From NCBI GenBank assembly GCA_023935145.1, contig CM043700.1:36837120-36901119 (forward strand): a stretch of DNA of 64,000 bases, in the 5' to 3' direction. Numbering within the stretch: the first letter of the stretch is position 1; each line of letters opens with the position of its first letter. This document shows positions 1-11,077 of the stretch, piece after piece. The stretch comes from Bretschneidera sinensis (Eukaryota; Streptophyta; Magnoliopsida; Brassicales; Akaniaceae). Below the pieces are notes generated by a model. The model was not told the origin of the DNA. It ran no database searches and saw only the letters and a program-made list of their open reading frames with translations. The translations under genes and the position numbers were made by a program.

Positions 1-1310
1 AAATATGAAAGTTAGATAGTAAAAAATATTTGTTGTGTGCGCTTTATGACGATGAAAATCTCTACGTGGGAGGTAAAATTATGATGAGATTGAATTTTTT
101 AAAATTTTGAGTTATTTTAATATAATTATAATTTATTTTGAAATAAGATTGAGTTTATTTATGAACTCTAAATAGAATTAAGGTTTTGATATAAAAGTAT
201 TGTAATGTTTTTTACTATTTATCTTTATTTGATTAGTCATTTGTCTTGTTTATCAAATTTTTGTTTTGTCCTTAAAAAACACCACGTGTCATAATATTAT
301 TAAACAGAAACAAATTTTCTACATAAAAAATGATTATTCTATTAAAAATCATAAATGATAATTTATAATCAAAATACAACACAATTTTCATAATTAAACA
401 ATTATAACAATATAACTAATAAATTCATATAATATATATAATATAATTTAATGGTTATTCGAAAAATCTTAATCGTATCTTATCCGAATCCTTTGGATAT
501 TAATAATTTACACCCGTACTCATCCTAACCTGTTAACAAGTATCCATATCTTGTTCAAATGGGTTCGAGTAGATCGAATATCTACTGAAACCCGATCCTT
601 CCAAAACGTTATCCATACTCTCACACTAAGCAACTGATCTGATGGAACTTGAATACCAGCTAAGCTTGTTATAATGGCTAATTAAGTAATTAAATTATCT
701 GAATTCTAATTTTCTATAATTGTGACTGAGACAATATTTAATTGTTTAAAAGGGAGTCTAAAATTCGATCATGACGATTTTTTCAAGAAAAAAAAAATTA
801 AAATCTTTGATGAATTAATTAATTCATTTTCATTTTTATATTGACAAAAAAATAGTTAAATTTGAATCTCTATTATAGTAAATAAAAAATGAAAAAATTG
901 CAAATTAATATTTCATGTTTAACCATAGAAATGATTTATGATTTATTTTATAATTTTTAAAATAGTTTATAGTAAAACAAAATTTAAATTATAAATTGTT
1001 TAGTATTTAATAAAATTAATAACTTTTTAAGATGAAATTCAAGTATTTTAAAAATAAAAATAATTTCATAATTTGTTTTATTTTTAGTGAGTACTGTCGA
1101 ACCATCGTGAAAATGTGTTTTAATTGTCAAAAGAATTTAAGCATTTCATAAGCGCTAATCGTTATTTAAAGACTTTTCTTTTATCATAAGATAAATTAAG
1201 AAAATGATGTGAGTGGATGACAAGTTCCGCATAAGAGAAGTGAAACAAAATGGAATGCACGTGTGAGAGTTCTCATGCCCAGTATTTATCGGGCTTTTGA
1301 GAATAATAAA
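1..1310. other. AT-rich intergenic DNA
   Basis: Strongly AT-rich sequence with many short A and T runs. No open frame, RNA gene or clear repeat was recognised here. Confidence 0.6.
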
Positions 1311-1823
1311 GTAAATTTGGATTGAGTTTTTGAAAATTATTTTAAATTTTTAAAATTAAAATAAATTTTAAAAATTTTAAAAACATATTTGGAAAACAAT
1401 TTTTAAAAATTATTTTTTAAAACAGTTTTTAAAAAATCAGTTTTCAAAATCATTTTTTTGAAAATTCTAAATCGGTATTTTTTGATATAATTTTTTAAAA
1501 ATAACCCTAAAATCAATGTTCACTTCTCTGTTTCATTATTTATTTATGGTATATAAAAAATATTATTAATTATTTTTTAATTATTTAGTAAATATAAAAA
1601 ATAAAATTAATATAAATTTAAATTTAAAATAAAAACTAAAAATAATTATAATAGTGTATCAAAACAGTTTTCAAAATAAAGTTATGCAAGTTTTCTGTTT
1701 TAAAAATAATTTTGAAACTACAATTATCCAAACAAAAAAATATTAAAAAATTGTTTTCAAATTTTATTTTTAAAAACAATTTTAAAAAATAAAAAATAAA
1801 AAATTATTATCCAAACATATCCA
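1311..1823. mobile_element. Degraded Tourist-like MITE
   Basis: This segment aligns along its length with the better preserved element at 37012-37561. Shared parts include the inner block around CCTAAAATCAATGTTCACTTC and the right end TTATCCAAACATATCC, which mirrors the TIR core ATGTTTGGAT of the other copy. The left terminus has decayed (AAATTTGGAT). No target-site duplication can be read. It is non-coding. The two copies differ at many positions, so this one looks older. Confidence 0.7.
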
Positions 1824-3478
1824 GAATAATTATGATTTATAGTTGTACTGTCCTATAAAAGCCCATCAAATTTTGGATCCAGCAACCAGCCAAGCGCCCA
1901 GGCTTTAGTTATTTTTCCTTAAAAATCTAAAGCCACCTATGTATATTGGTCCATAAGAACCTGTTCAAATTATTGAATATTTTAGAAGTCTGTTTGGTTT
2001 ATAGTGTTGGATTAGGATTAAGTAGGATTAGTTTAATTTAATCACGTTTTAGTTTTTAGATTCATGTTTGATTGGCAATGGATATGGGATTAACTTAATC
2101 CCCCTTAGTGGGATTAGGTATTAAGAGTTAGGTAAAATTAACTTTTTTGAGACAATTATACCCTCACACGCCTCAATGTTGTTGAAGTAATATTGTATAT
2201 AGATAAAGGGTATTTATAACTTTTTATGTATGGGTTTTCCCTGTAAATAGTCTCTTATCACTTTTTAACACATTCAAACACAAACCAATTATTCTCATCC
2301 CCCTGCATATTGTTTTCATGGTATTAAAACTTTAGGTCGGTGTAGAGTCCTGTAGATGTTTCTTTCATACAGTAATATTTTAACTCAGTTTTTTCATCTT
2401 TAGACAATTAAGCTGTCTTTCATACAAAAACCTTTAATTTTTCAATCGGTTTATACATAATAGTGTATTAAAATATAAAGATATAATAAAACAATTCTCA
2501 TTCAACTTAAATTTTTAAATTTTTGAGATATTTGATAAATTATTCTTATTAAAATTGTTATTATTAATAATAATAATAATTAGAGAATCTGAATAATACA
2601 AAACAACGGACATTGAAGATTATAAGTCGAGATATTTAGAGCTAGACGAAAAGCCCGACACTACAACGATTGCCACTTGACTTGTCTTACTATTGACAAG
2701 TATGACGGTTTTCTATTTATAGTAGTTCATAGTAATTACTAACAATAATAATGAAGTTTCATTTGTGTTTTTTTTTATATTCTCATGTACAGTTTGTGGA
2801 AGCAAAATAAGAAAAATTGAACAAGTTTTAACTGAAGACTTTCTTTAAAAGAAACTTGTAGTGTTACTAATTGAACACTGCCTAAAATGTTTAGAGATAT
2901 TTTGAGAAGTTGGTTTAAGTGGTTGTTTAACGATGTTATGTTTTTAAAATTATTTTATTATTAAACAATTTAAAAAAAGAGAAGCTAATATAGTGGCATA
3001 GTGCTGTTGATATAAATGAACTGCAATCAAATTTAATTTAGCTATTTATCATCGACTTGATAATAGTATAAGATATTTTCATCATATGAAAAAAAAATAA
3101 TATGTACAAAAGTTCGAAACAATTTAATTAATAGATTTTAACCTTTAAAGAATACGGACGGCTCACAATTAAGCTGGTAAAATAGTAAATCATGACCACA
3201 CGCACACAGGATCATTTTTACCATACAAATATTTATGATCAGTACATTTTAACATCCCGGTTGAAATCTAAAATCCAATCATAGGCGCAAAACAGCCCGC
3301 CGATTTCCGAATCCAAAAACTTACCAAAATATTGAGACCCGGGAACCAATTTTAATCCCAAAATAAAGGGTTTTCAAAACTTCAAGGCCCCAAAAATTTC
3401 AAACCGCCCCAACCCAAAATAATTGAACACCTAAAAAACAAAAACGAATTCAAAGGGTATCCAAACAAACACGCCTTA
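1824..3478. other. Intergenic region upstream of cyclin A3
   Basis: AT-rich spacer without a supportable gene. GC content rises after about 3250, where the proximal promoter of the downstream cyclin gene probably begins. GGATTA-rich blocks at about 2010-2130 look like a decayed repeat, but no ends could be defined. Confidence 0.5.
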
Positions 3479-3520
3479 GAGCGCCAACTACAAGTTTTCG
3501 AAACACAGAAATGGCGCTTT
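3479..3520. promoter_or_regulatory. Possible E2F-like sites in cyclin A3 promoter
   Basis: GCGCCAAC at 3481-3488 and TGGCGCTTT at 3512-3520 each differ by about one base from plant E2F sites (TTTSGCGC and its complement). They lie about 130-170 bp upstream of the start codon. A-type cyclins of the A3 class are known G1/S genes often controlled by E2F, so the placement fits. The call rests on motif resemblance only. Confidence 0.25.
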
Positions 3521-3576
3521 AACTCTCTGTTTATCCCTCTCTACAAAACCCCCTATACTCTCACCACCCCCAAGCA

Positions 3577-3649
3577 CCTCTCTATCCTCTCTCTCTCTCT
3601 CAAAACCCAAAAGTGTTACAGCGACTGAAGAGCGAGTAGATCTCTAGCA
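3577..3649 (+). promoter_or_regulatory. CT-rich 5' leader of cyclin A3
   Basis: A pyrimidine patch with a CT dinucleotide run (about 3589-3601) lies 50 bp before the ATG, typical of plant core promoters and 5' UTRs. No convincing TATA box is visible, so this may be a Y-patch, TATA-less promoter. The exact transcription start is unknown. Confidence 0.45.
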
Positions 3650-5783
3650 ATGGCAGAGCTAGTGAAGTGCGCCAGGGTCACGCTGGCATCGAAGAAGAGG
3701 GCGGCGACGGCGGAGGAGCAGCAGGAAAACAAGAAGAGGGTGGTTTTGGGTGAGCTTCCGAACCTATCGAACGTCGTCCTTTCGGTAAATCCGAGATTGG
3801 GAGCGGAGCCCCAGAAGCCGAAATGCAAGGCCAAGACGACAAAGGCGTTTAAGGCGACGAAGGCCTTGATGCCAAAGATAACTACGGTGAAGAGGGAAGC
3901 GAAGGTTGACGAAATGGTGGACATTGACGTGAATTCTGACGATCCCCAGATGTGTGGGCCGTATGTAACTGATATCTATGAGTATCTTCGCAACATGGAG
4001 GTAAGAGTGCAATGTTTGGTTAATTGATTGGAATTAGAAGTTGATATTTTTTTTGTTCTTAACTTGTTATACTTAATGGTTCAATTCAACGATAAAGATT
4101 GATTAATTTGTTATCCTCGGTTTCGGAACTGATTTTGTTTCATTTCAGTCTTAAAAAATGAGGTTTTTGAGATTGAAATCTCAATATCCTTCCTTTCCTA
4201 ATGGTTACTATGGGTGAGATAGGGGACTGCTGTTTGAGATTTGTTCCATTTCTGAACTTCTTTTGATTTGATAATTGGTTTTGGGGTTAGGGCTTTGGGT
4301 TTTATCTGATTCTAGGAATAGGTGTTAGTATTTCAGCCTTAACCTGAAAAGGGTTTGTCATTAGGTCTTGGGATTGATATGGGAATGAAAATTGGTATTA
4401 GGGTTTTCTTTTTAATTATTTTTCATGATGAGATTTTGCGATAAAAACCTTTAATCATTATTGGCTTCTAGGATTTGGGTTTCTATCAATTGGGTTTAAC
4501 CTTTACAATGGGTTGATATTCAGGTGGAGCCAAAGAGAAGACCCTTACCCGATTACCTTGAGAAGGTTCAAAAAGACGTTACTGCAAATATGAGAGGGAT
4601 TTTGGTGGATTGGTTGGTGGAGGTTGCAGAGGAGTACAAACTTGTCTCTGACACTCTGTATCTTACAATTATCTATGTTGATAGATATCTGTCTTTGAAT
4701 GCTCTCAATAGGCAGAGGCTTCAGCTACTGGGCGTTTCTTCAATGCTCATTGCCTCGTAAGCATCTGAATTCTCTGATATTGTTCACTGCTTTGCATTTG
4801 TAGCCTTTGGATTTATGATGGTCTGCTTACATTACTTTATTTTAATTGTGATATGTAGAAAATATGAAGAGATCAGTTCTCCAAATGTGGAAGAATTTTG
4901 CTACATAACGGATAACACATACACTAAGGAGGAGATCGTGAAGATGGAGGCTGATGTACTCGCGTTGCTAAAATTTGAATTGGGCAGTCCCACAATAAAA
5001 ACATTTCTAAGGTTAGAAAATTGTCAACACACTCTTCCTTTTTATGGTCATAATTGGTTATATGTGATGCACTGATGCAACAACAACTTTATATTTCATG
5101 GTGCTGATCTCTGTTTCCCATGTTGGTTTGCAGGAGATTCACCAGGGTTGCACAAGAGGATTGCATAGTAAGTCATGATCCTCTTCCCTTTGGAAGATAT
5201 GTAAAAAAATGGAGTACTGGTTACTAACTGTTTATTTGTTTGTGCCTTTTGCAGACTTCCAATTTGCAGCTAGAGTTCCTGGGATACTATCTTGCAGAGT
5301 TAAGTTTGCTAGACTATAATTGTCTGAAATTTTTGCCTTCTTTGGTGGCTGCATCTGTCATGTTTTTGGCAAGATTCATTATTCGACCGAAGATGTATCC
5401 TTGGGTAAGACTTAATAGACTGATTTTAGATGACATTTGATAGTATTTATTTGTATATGTAAACCACTTACTGAAAATCCCTGTGTTTTGCAGAGTATTG
5501 CCCTGCAACAATACACAAGATACAAACCAGCTGATTTAAAAGAATGTGTTCTTATTATACATGACTTATATTTGAGTAGAAGGGGGGGTGCTTTGCATGC
5601 TGTAAGAGAAAAGTACAAGCAGCATAAGGTATGTGCTGTCAAGTATACTTGTGATAAATTTTTGCATTGTTAAAATGGTAATCTTATTGAAGTTATCTTT
5701 CTTTCTGAAAACAGTTCAAATATGTGGCAACCATGCCTTCTCCTCCAGAGGTACCACTTAAATTTTTTGAAGATGTTGAGTAA
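3650..5783 (+). CDS. CYCA3: Cyclin A3 (mitotic-type A cyclin), seven exons
   Basis: Regulatory subunit of cyclin-dependent kinases acting in the nucleus during S phase. Exons read by GT-AG junctions and frame: 3650-4000, 4524-4756, 4859-5011, 5134-5167, 5255-5404, 5494-5628, 5715-5783, giving 374 residues, the usual A3 length. Residues 30-38 (RVVLGELPN) match the plant destruction box, so anaphase-promoting-complex turnover is expected. The cyclin N-box includes [12 protein letters not shown] (about 140-151), the A/B cyclin signature that contacts the kinase. The C-terminal cyclin box ends with [14 protein letters not shown]. All junctions keep frame and there is no internal stop. It is probably functional, and it is the only complete ordinary gene in the window. 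Start choice: first ATG after the CT-rich leader, followed by the family N-terminus. Confidence 0.93.
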
Positions 5784-6655
5784 TAAGAGTTGAGAAATGA
5801 GATTTGGAATTTGGATTTGTTATCAATCAACAAGAACTGACCACATAGGAGAAAGCTTGGAACTGGGATGCAAATGACATTCTGACATCAGAATAGCAGC
5901 CTTTAGTGGAGCTTGTCTTGGCTGATGGGGCTATTTGACTTGAAATGCCTGCCATGAACTGCTCTTGTGACGCCTGCCGGTGCTTGGATTTTATAGGCTG
6001 GACTCTGCAGGGAGCATGATTGGATTACTAACTCAAGTAGTACTAACGGTGACTTTAAAAACCCTATTTCACCTGGATAGAAGGTTTTCAGTTCCTGGAG
6101 AAGCTGCTGGTTCATGTTGAATAAATTATGGATTGGCTCTCCTAGTGAGTATGAGTGGTTGCTGGCTTCGTAAGAGATGAAGTGTAGGTTTGGAGTAGCA
6201 TATGAGCTTTTAAGGAGCTGAAGAAGGCTTTCGTTTTTAATTCTTTCTCTGTTTTTTGGCTTTTTTGGAATGAGAGTAATATATGAAGGCATTTGAAGAT
6301 GATTTGTCTTTTAAAAGTGATTAGAGATAGATGATTCAATACTCTAGTTTTTGTTTTAGGGTTAAATTATTTGTATATGATGAAGGCTTCGTAGATTTTG
6401 TTGACTTACTATCTTGTTGATAGTTTTTGTAAATGGGTTATACCTCTTTGGTGCTTTTCTAATGGAGAATGATTTTTACTAAAAAAAAAAAGGAAGAATG
6501 GGTCAATATTTTTGTTTCTTTGTCAATTTGGTTTGCACTTGATCAGTTGCTAGCCGGGGTTAAGCTAGTTGTAATATTGTTTATCTTATCAATAATATTT
6601 CTGGTTTACCTTTCAAAAAGAGAAAAATATAGTATTAGATTTGTATTGTATTAAC
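5784..6655 (+). other. Cyclin A3 3' UTR and downstream spacer
   Basis: The proximal part (to about 6300) is of mixed composition and is probably 3' UTR. No clear AATAAA was placed. Small open frames on both strands here have no recognisable domain and are considered chance. Confidence 0.4.
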
Positions 6656-6818
6656 CATATACGGCTTGTGGCCTTATTGGTTTTCATTATGAACTGGTCT
6701 AATAATGAGTTAATAGATTGACTTTACTTAATTTCACATAGGTGGTAATATTTGTCATCCACAATCCAGATATGTACCTAGGGTAATTTCTTTCTTGTGT
6801 AATCTTTGTTTATTAGTG
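6656..6818. repeat. Stranded flank fragment of the ankyrin/PGG unit
   Basis: The order of landmarks (ATAYGGCTTGTGGCC, then a TTGACTTTA block, then CCACAATC, then ATATGTACC...AGGG, then a TTTCTT-rich block) matches the sequence between successive units at 21846-21960 and 29224-29350. Those places lie downstream of a PGG exon and upstream of the next ankyrin exon. This copy therefore marks the left remnant of the cluster, cut off from the rest by the Tat retrotransposon. Confidence 0.65.
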
Positions 6819-6836
6819 ATACAGCCAAAATACACA

Positions 6837-7398
6837 TTTCCAATAAAAAGATGACACGTGGATCATTCTGACCCTAGGCCTCAAAGAGACACGCAGAAGA
6901 CCCAGGCTTGGACAGTTGGGCCTCTAGATCATGACCGCCCTTCAGGGCATCATTGCCCCCCAGCTGGGCCTCCACGTCACCACCCGCCCTCCAGGCCATC
7001 ATTACCCAACCAAGTTGGGACGTCAGGTCTTCAAGCCGTTTTAACGCATAGACGACCTCTGATCAAGCCAGTAAGGCAAAAGCCCTAGCGAACGGCCCCC
7101 AGCCACCTAGCTGGGCCTCATAGGCATCATTACCTAACCCAGTTAGGGCATCGTATCGCGGCCGCCCTAGACCCACTACTGCCTCCGAAGCTCTATAAAA
7201 AGGACTTGGTAAGCATTCATGAAGGGGAGGATTCTTTTTCAGCTTTTCATATATACACTTGAGTTTACCCTAACTTTAGCATCGGAGCATCCTCGGAAGC
7301 ACCCCCTCCGTCGACCCCATAGCCACTCTCTCTTTCCTTGTGCAGGTACCTCCGCAGTCCGACCTCCAGCTCAGCAACGCACATATTTGGCATCAACA
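6837..7398 (+). repeat. 5' LTR of Tat element
   Basis: 562 bp shared with the 3' LTR from TTTCCAATA to GGCATCAACA. It contains an ACACGTGG G-box at about 6855, several GGGCCTC...CATCATT blocks, and a TATA box (CTCTATAAAAAGG, 7191-7203). It ends in CA. The left edge does not begin with a clear TG, so it may be truncated or may start a few bases earlier. Confidence 0.85.
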
Positions 7399-7401
7399 GA
7401 T

Positions 7402-7419
7402 TGGCGCCGTCCGTGGGAA
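7402..7419 (+). other. Primer binding site of Tat element
   Basis: TGGCGCCGT begins three bases after the LTR end. Its first nine bases complement the 3' end of plant tRNA-Asp(GUC), as in many plant gypsy elements. The following bases (CCGTGGGAA) match less well, which is common in this lineage. Confidence 0.7.
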
Positions 7420-7473
7420 ACCACATCTCTCGTTGACGGTAACAGCGAAGAAGTCGAAAGAACTCATCTGTTA

Positions 7474-9191
7474 TCATGCCCCCAAAAACACCCACCAGGG
7501 ATCTAGGCGCTCTCGTACTACGGTCGGGATAACGGTCGGGAGCGAGTTCCTCAGCCGAACCCGAGGCTCACCCAAATGACCGTATGCTCCAGGCGCAATT
7601 CACAGAGCTCGCACGCCTAGTAGCAGATCTGGCTGCCGAAGTTCGCGGGAGACCTCAGTATACTGCACCACTCCCGTCACAGGACCCAGGTCACAACGGT
7701 ACCACCGACCGCCGCCCACCAGCAGATGACTGTTCGGCGACCCACTCACCTCCCCCAGCCAAGTTCGGAGAAAGTCCCATGTCCAAAAACAGCGAAGGGT
7801 TTGGCAAACGGATCGAGGACATAGAGGGGCGAATTAATGAGGCGTTTAGAGAACGCGGCCACAGTATTAGCGATGGTCTCGATATACAGGACCCACCTTT
7901 CACACAAGAAGTCCTTGACGCCCCCCTCCCACCAAATTTCCGAATGCCACAAATCAAACCTTACGATGGATCCACTGATCCCCTGGATCATCTCCAGCAC
8001 TACCGAACCACAATGACCCTCCATAAACATTCGGACCCTGTGATGTGCAGGGCATTTCCATTGACCCTTGAGAAAGCTGCTGGGACGTGGTATTCTCGTT
8101 TGAAACCAGGAGGTATCCGCACCTTCAAAGACCTAAGCTATGCTTTTGCCTCACATTTCATCAGCAGCAAAGGACCTAAGAAAACTTCAGAGTCTCTATT
8201 TAATATTGTCCAGTCAAAAGGAGAAAAGCTTCGCGCCTATATTTCTAGATTCAATACTGCAGCTTGGGAGATCCCAGACCTTGATCCCAATGCTCAGCTC
8301 TTGGCATTCAAAAATGTACTAAGATCCAGATTCTTCAGTTCAAAACTCATCAGACGTCCGCTTATGGATATGAGTGAAGTCTTGGCGCGAGCCGAAAAAT
8401 ACATGCTGGCAGAAGACGATCAGGCGTTCCGAAGAGAACGCGAATGAGACACGGAAAGGAGGAAGAGAGGCCCCACTAGTCCCTGCCGTGAGCCCACTAA
8501 GAGGCCGTTTCGCGATGAGAAACCCAGAACCCTCAGGCCTTTTAAGGATAAACTTCGGAATCTTACAGCCTTCGGAACGAGAGCCAGAACTCCGGGGTAA
8601 ATCCACAGCTAGTCACCACTGAATGCCTCCAGGACCAACATCCTAATGCAGATTCATGACAGGGACCTTTTGCAATGGCCCCCAAGACCGCCAAACCTCA
8701 ACCCAGATCGAAATACTTGGTGTAGATTCCACAGAAACTTCGGCCATGACACAGAAGAATGTAAGGCCTTAAAAAACCAGATCGAGGCCCTCATCAATTG
8801 GGGGCATCTAAAAGAATATGTCGGGCCACGACAGGAGAAATTTGATGAACGATCACGCAGAAGCCCCGAACGCCATCTCGAGCGAAACAGATCTACAAGA
8901 GCAGTTCGGAAGAGCCCAGGGCCAAGTTATAGGGAGCCTAGCCAGAAAAAACCAGAGGCCCCAGTGGCAAAGATCATAAAGACCATTTACGGAGGACCCG
9001 CTGCTGGTGAGGGGTTGCATGCTCGCAGTAGGTCTTATGTCAGGTCAATAGCCTCTGTCACTAGACCTCATAAACGACCTAAGACCGGAGAGATCATTTC
9101 TTTTTCGGACGAAAACTTAGAAGGAGTGCAGATCCCACATGACAATGCTGTTGTAATTTCACTCGTCGTGGCCAATCATGAAATAAGATGA
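7474..9191 (+). pseudogene. Tat gag (broken)
   Basis: Structural polyprotein that packages the element RNA. An ATG at 7474 opens a short frame stopped at about 7528. A second frame (7584-8447) carries the retrotransposon gag domain, with the cores KAAGTWYSRL and SLFNIVQSKGEKLRAYISRF. A stop at 8445-8447 and another near 8598 interrupt it. The frame then resumes at 8646 with a zinc-knuckle-like block (CRFHRNFGHDTEEC) followed by an arginine-rich tail. The Tat family usually encodes this as one frame, so this copy has at least one frameshift and two or three stops. Confidence 0.85.
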
Positions 9192-10478
9192 GTCCTGGTC
9201 GACAACGGGAGCTCAGCCGACATTCTCTTTTATGATGCTTTTCAACAAATGCAACTGGGCGATACACAGCTAGAGCTGGTCTCCACCCCACTCTATGGCT
9301 TCTCAGGGGGACCAGTCTTTACAGAAGGCAACATAACCCTCCCGTTAACTGCGGGGACGACACCCCAAACAACGACTGTCCACTCCACTTTGTTAATTGT
9401 TCGACAACCCTCCTCCTACAATGTGATACTTGGACGACCTACACTGAATAAACTCCGAGTGGTTGTCTCTACCCATCACCTCAAAATCAAATTCCCCACG
9501 GAAGACGGAGTAGGCGAAATCAAAGGAGATCAACGAATCGCCAGATCCTGTTATCTCAGTGTAATAAAAGGTAAGAAGACGGAAGCCCTACCACTTGAAC
9601 TCGATGACCTTAGAGACGAAGCGAGTAACCTACGAGGTCGGCCTGTAGAAGATGTACTCACGATCCCCCTCGACGAAGACAGCACCAAAACTGTTCAAAT
9701 TGGTTCAAGCCTGTCCAACACATTCCAGGAATCTCTGTTAGCCCTTCTGCGAGCAAACCAAGACCTATTCGCATGGACCGCTGCAGATATGCCGGGGATC
9801 AGCCCGGATGTCATCGTACATCACTTAAGTGTGGATCCAACCCACAAATCAGTCATCCAGAAGAAAAAGTCATTTGCTCCTGAGCGACAGGCAGTTGTCC
9901 GGACAGAAGTTGACAAATTATGTTCAACTAACTTTATCCGAGAGGTGAGCTATCCAGACTGGGTATCCAATGTTGTAATGGTAAAAAAGGTAAACGACAA
10001 GTGGCAAATCTGTATAGACTTTTCAGATCTAAATAAAGCCTGTCCAAAAGACAGTTTTCCTTTCCCTCAGATTGACCAGCTCGTTGACGTAACATCCGGC
10101 TATGAACTGTTAACATTCATGGATGCCTACTCCGGGTATAATCAGATTCTCATGCACCCGCCTGACCAAGAGAAAACGGTGTTTGTCACAGAACAAGGCC
10201 TCTATTGTTATAGAGTCATGCCATTCGGTTTGAAAAACGCTGGGACCATTTACCAGAGGTTAGTAAACAAGATATTCAAAGGGCAGATTGGTCGGAATAT
10301 GGAAGTATATGTAGATAACATGGTGGTCAAAAGCGTCGAAGCACAAGACCACGAGGTCGATCTCCAAGAAGCTTTTGATATCCTCCGCCATCATCACATG
10401 AAGTTGAATCCCACGAAATGTGCCTTTGGAGTCATTGGGGGGAAATTCCTCGGCTTTATAGTAACCCATAGAGGATAG
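9192..10478 (+). pseudogene. Tat protease and reverse transcriptase (broken)
   Basis: The protease core DNGSSADIL lies just after an in-frame TGA (9189-9191). The RT follows with KACPKDSFPFPQIDQLVD, FMDAYSGYNQI, and VMPFGLKNAGTIYQRLVN. The catalytic box reads YVDNM where the family has YVDDM: the codon at 10317-10319 is AAC (Asn), so the polymerase would be dead even if the frame were intact. The frame ends at 10478 through loss of one base in the segment after FLGFIVTHRG. Confidence 0.9.
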
Positions 10479-11077
10479 AGGCCAATCCAGAGAAGATCGA
10501 TGCTATTCTTAACATGAGCTCACCTCAGACCGTGAGGGAAGTCCAGCGACTTACTGAAAAGATAGCGGCCCTCAGCCGATTCATGTCGAAGTCTGCCGAG
10601 AAGTGCCTCCAATTTTTTAAGGCCATTCGTCGAACCCGGAACTTTGTGTGGAACGAAGATTGTCAAGAAGCATTCGGGGCGTTGAAAATATATTTAGGGA
10701 TACCCCCCGTACTTACCAAACCAGTAGTCGGCGAAGAACTTTTCTTGTATCTTTCGATCGGACCCGAAGTAGTGGCCTCCGTCCTAATACGGGAAGAAGA
10801 AGACGCACAGAAATCGGTGTATTATGTCAGCAAGATACTTCACGATGCCGAAACAAGATATCTTCCTATGGAAAATATGGCGTATGCTCTGCTAATTTTG
10901 GCCCGGAAGCTTCGACCCTATTTTCAAGCCCATACCATCACACTCCTCAACAACCAGCCTCTTCGACTAATACTCCACAAGCCAGATGTTTCCAGTAGAA
11001 TGGTCAAATGGTCAATAGAGTTGGCGAGTTCAACATTCGTTATCGGCCTCGGACAGCTATCAAAGCCCAAGCTCTAG
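10479..11077 (+). pseudogene. Tat RT tail and first RNase H (broken)
   Basis: The frame resumes at 10514 with SSPQTVREVQRLTEKIAALSRF, the RT connection region, then the RNase H-like domain (ELFLYLSIGPEVVASVLIRE, YYVSKILHDAETRY). The usual acidic residue in the first strand (LYLAVS/LYLSVS type) cannot be confirmed as catalytic. A second frameshift near 11030 moves the coding frame before the ADFVME block. Confidence 0.8.

Noticed and set aside
1980..2330. Possible second MITE with GGATTA blocks
   Set aside because: No terminal inverted repeats or target duplication could be matched with confidence.
3616..4012. Minus-strand frames opposite cyclin exon 1
   Set aside because: Shadows of the cyclin coding frame, with no domain of their own.
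5903..6339. Minus-strand frame of 129 codons downstream of cyclin A3
   Set aside because: No recognisable domain, low-complexity composition, and it lies in the likely 3' UTR of the cyclin gene.
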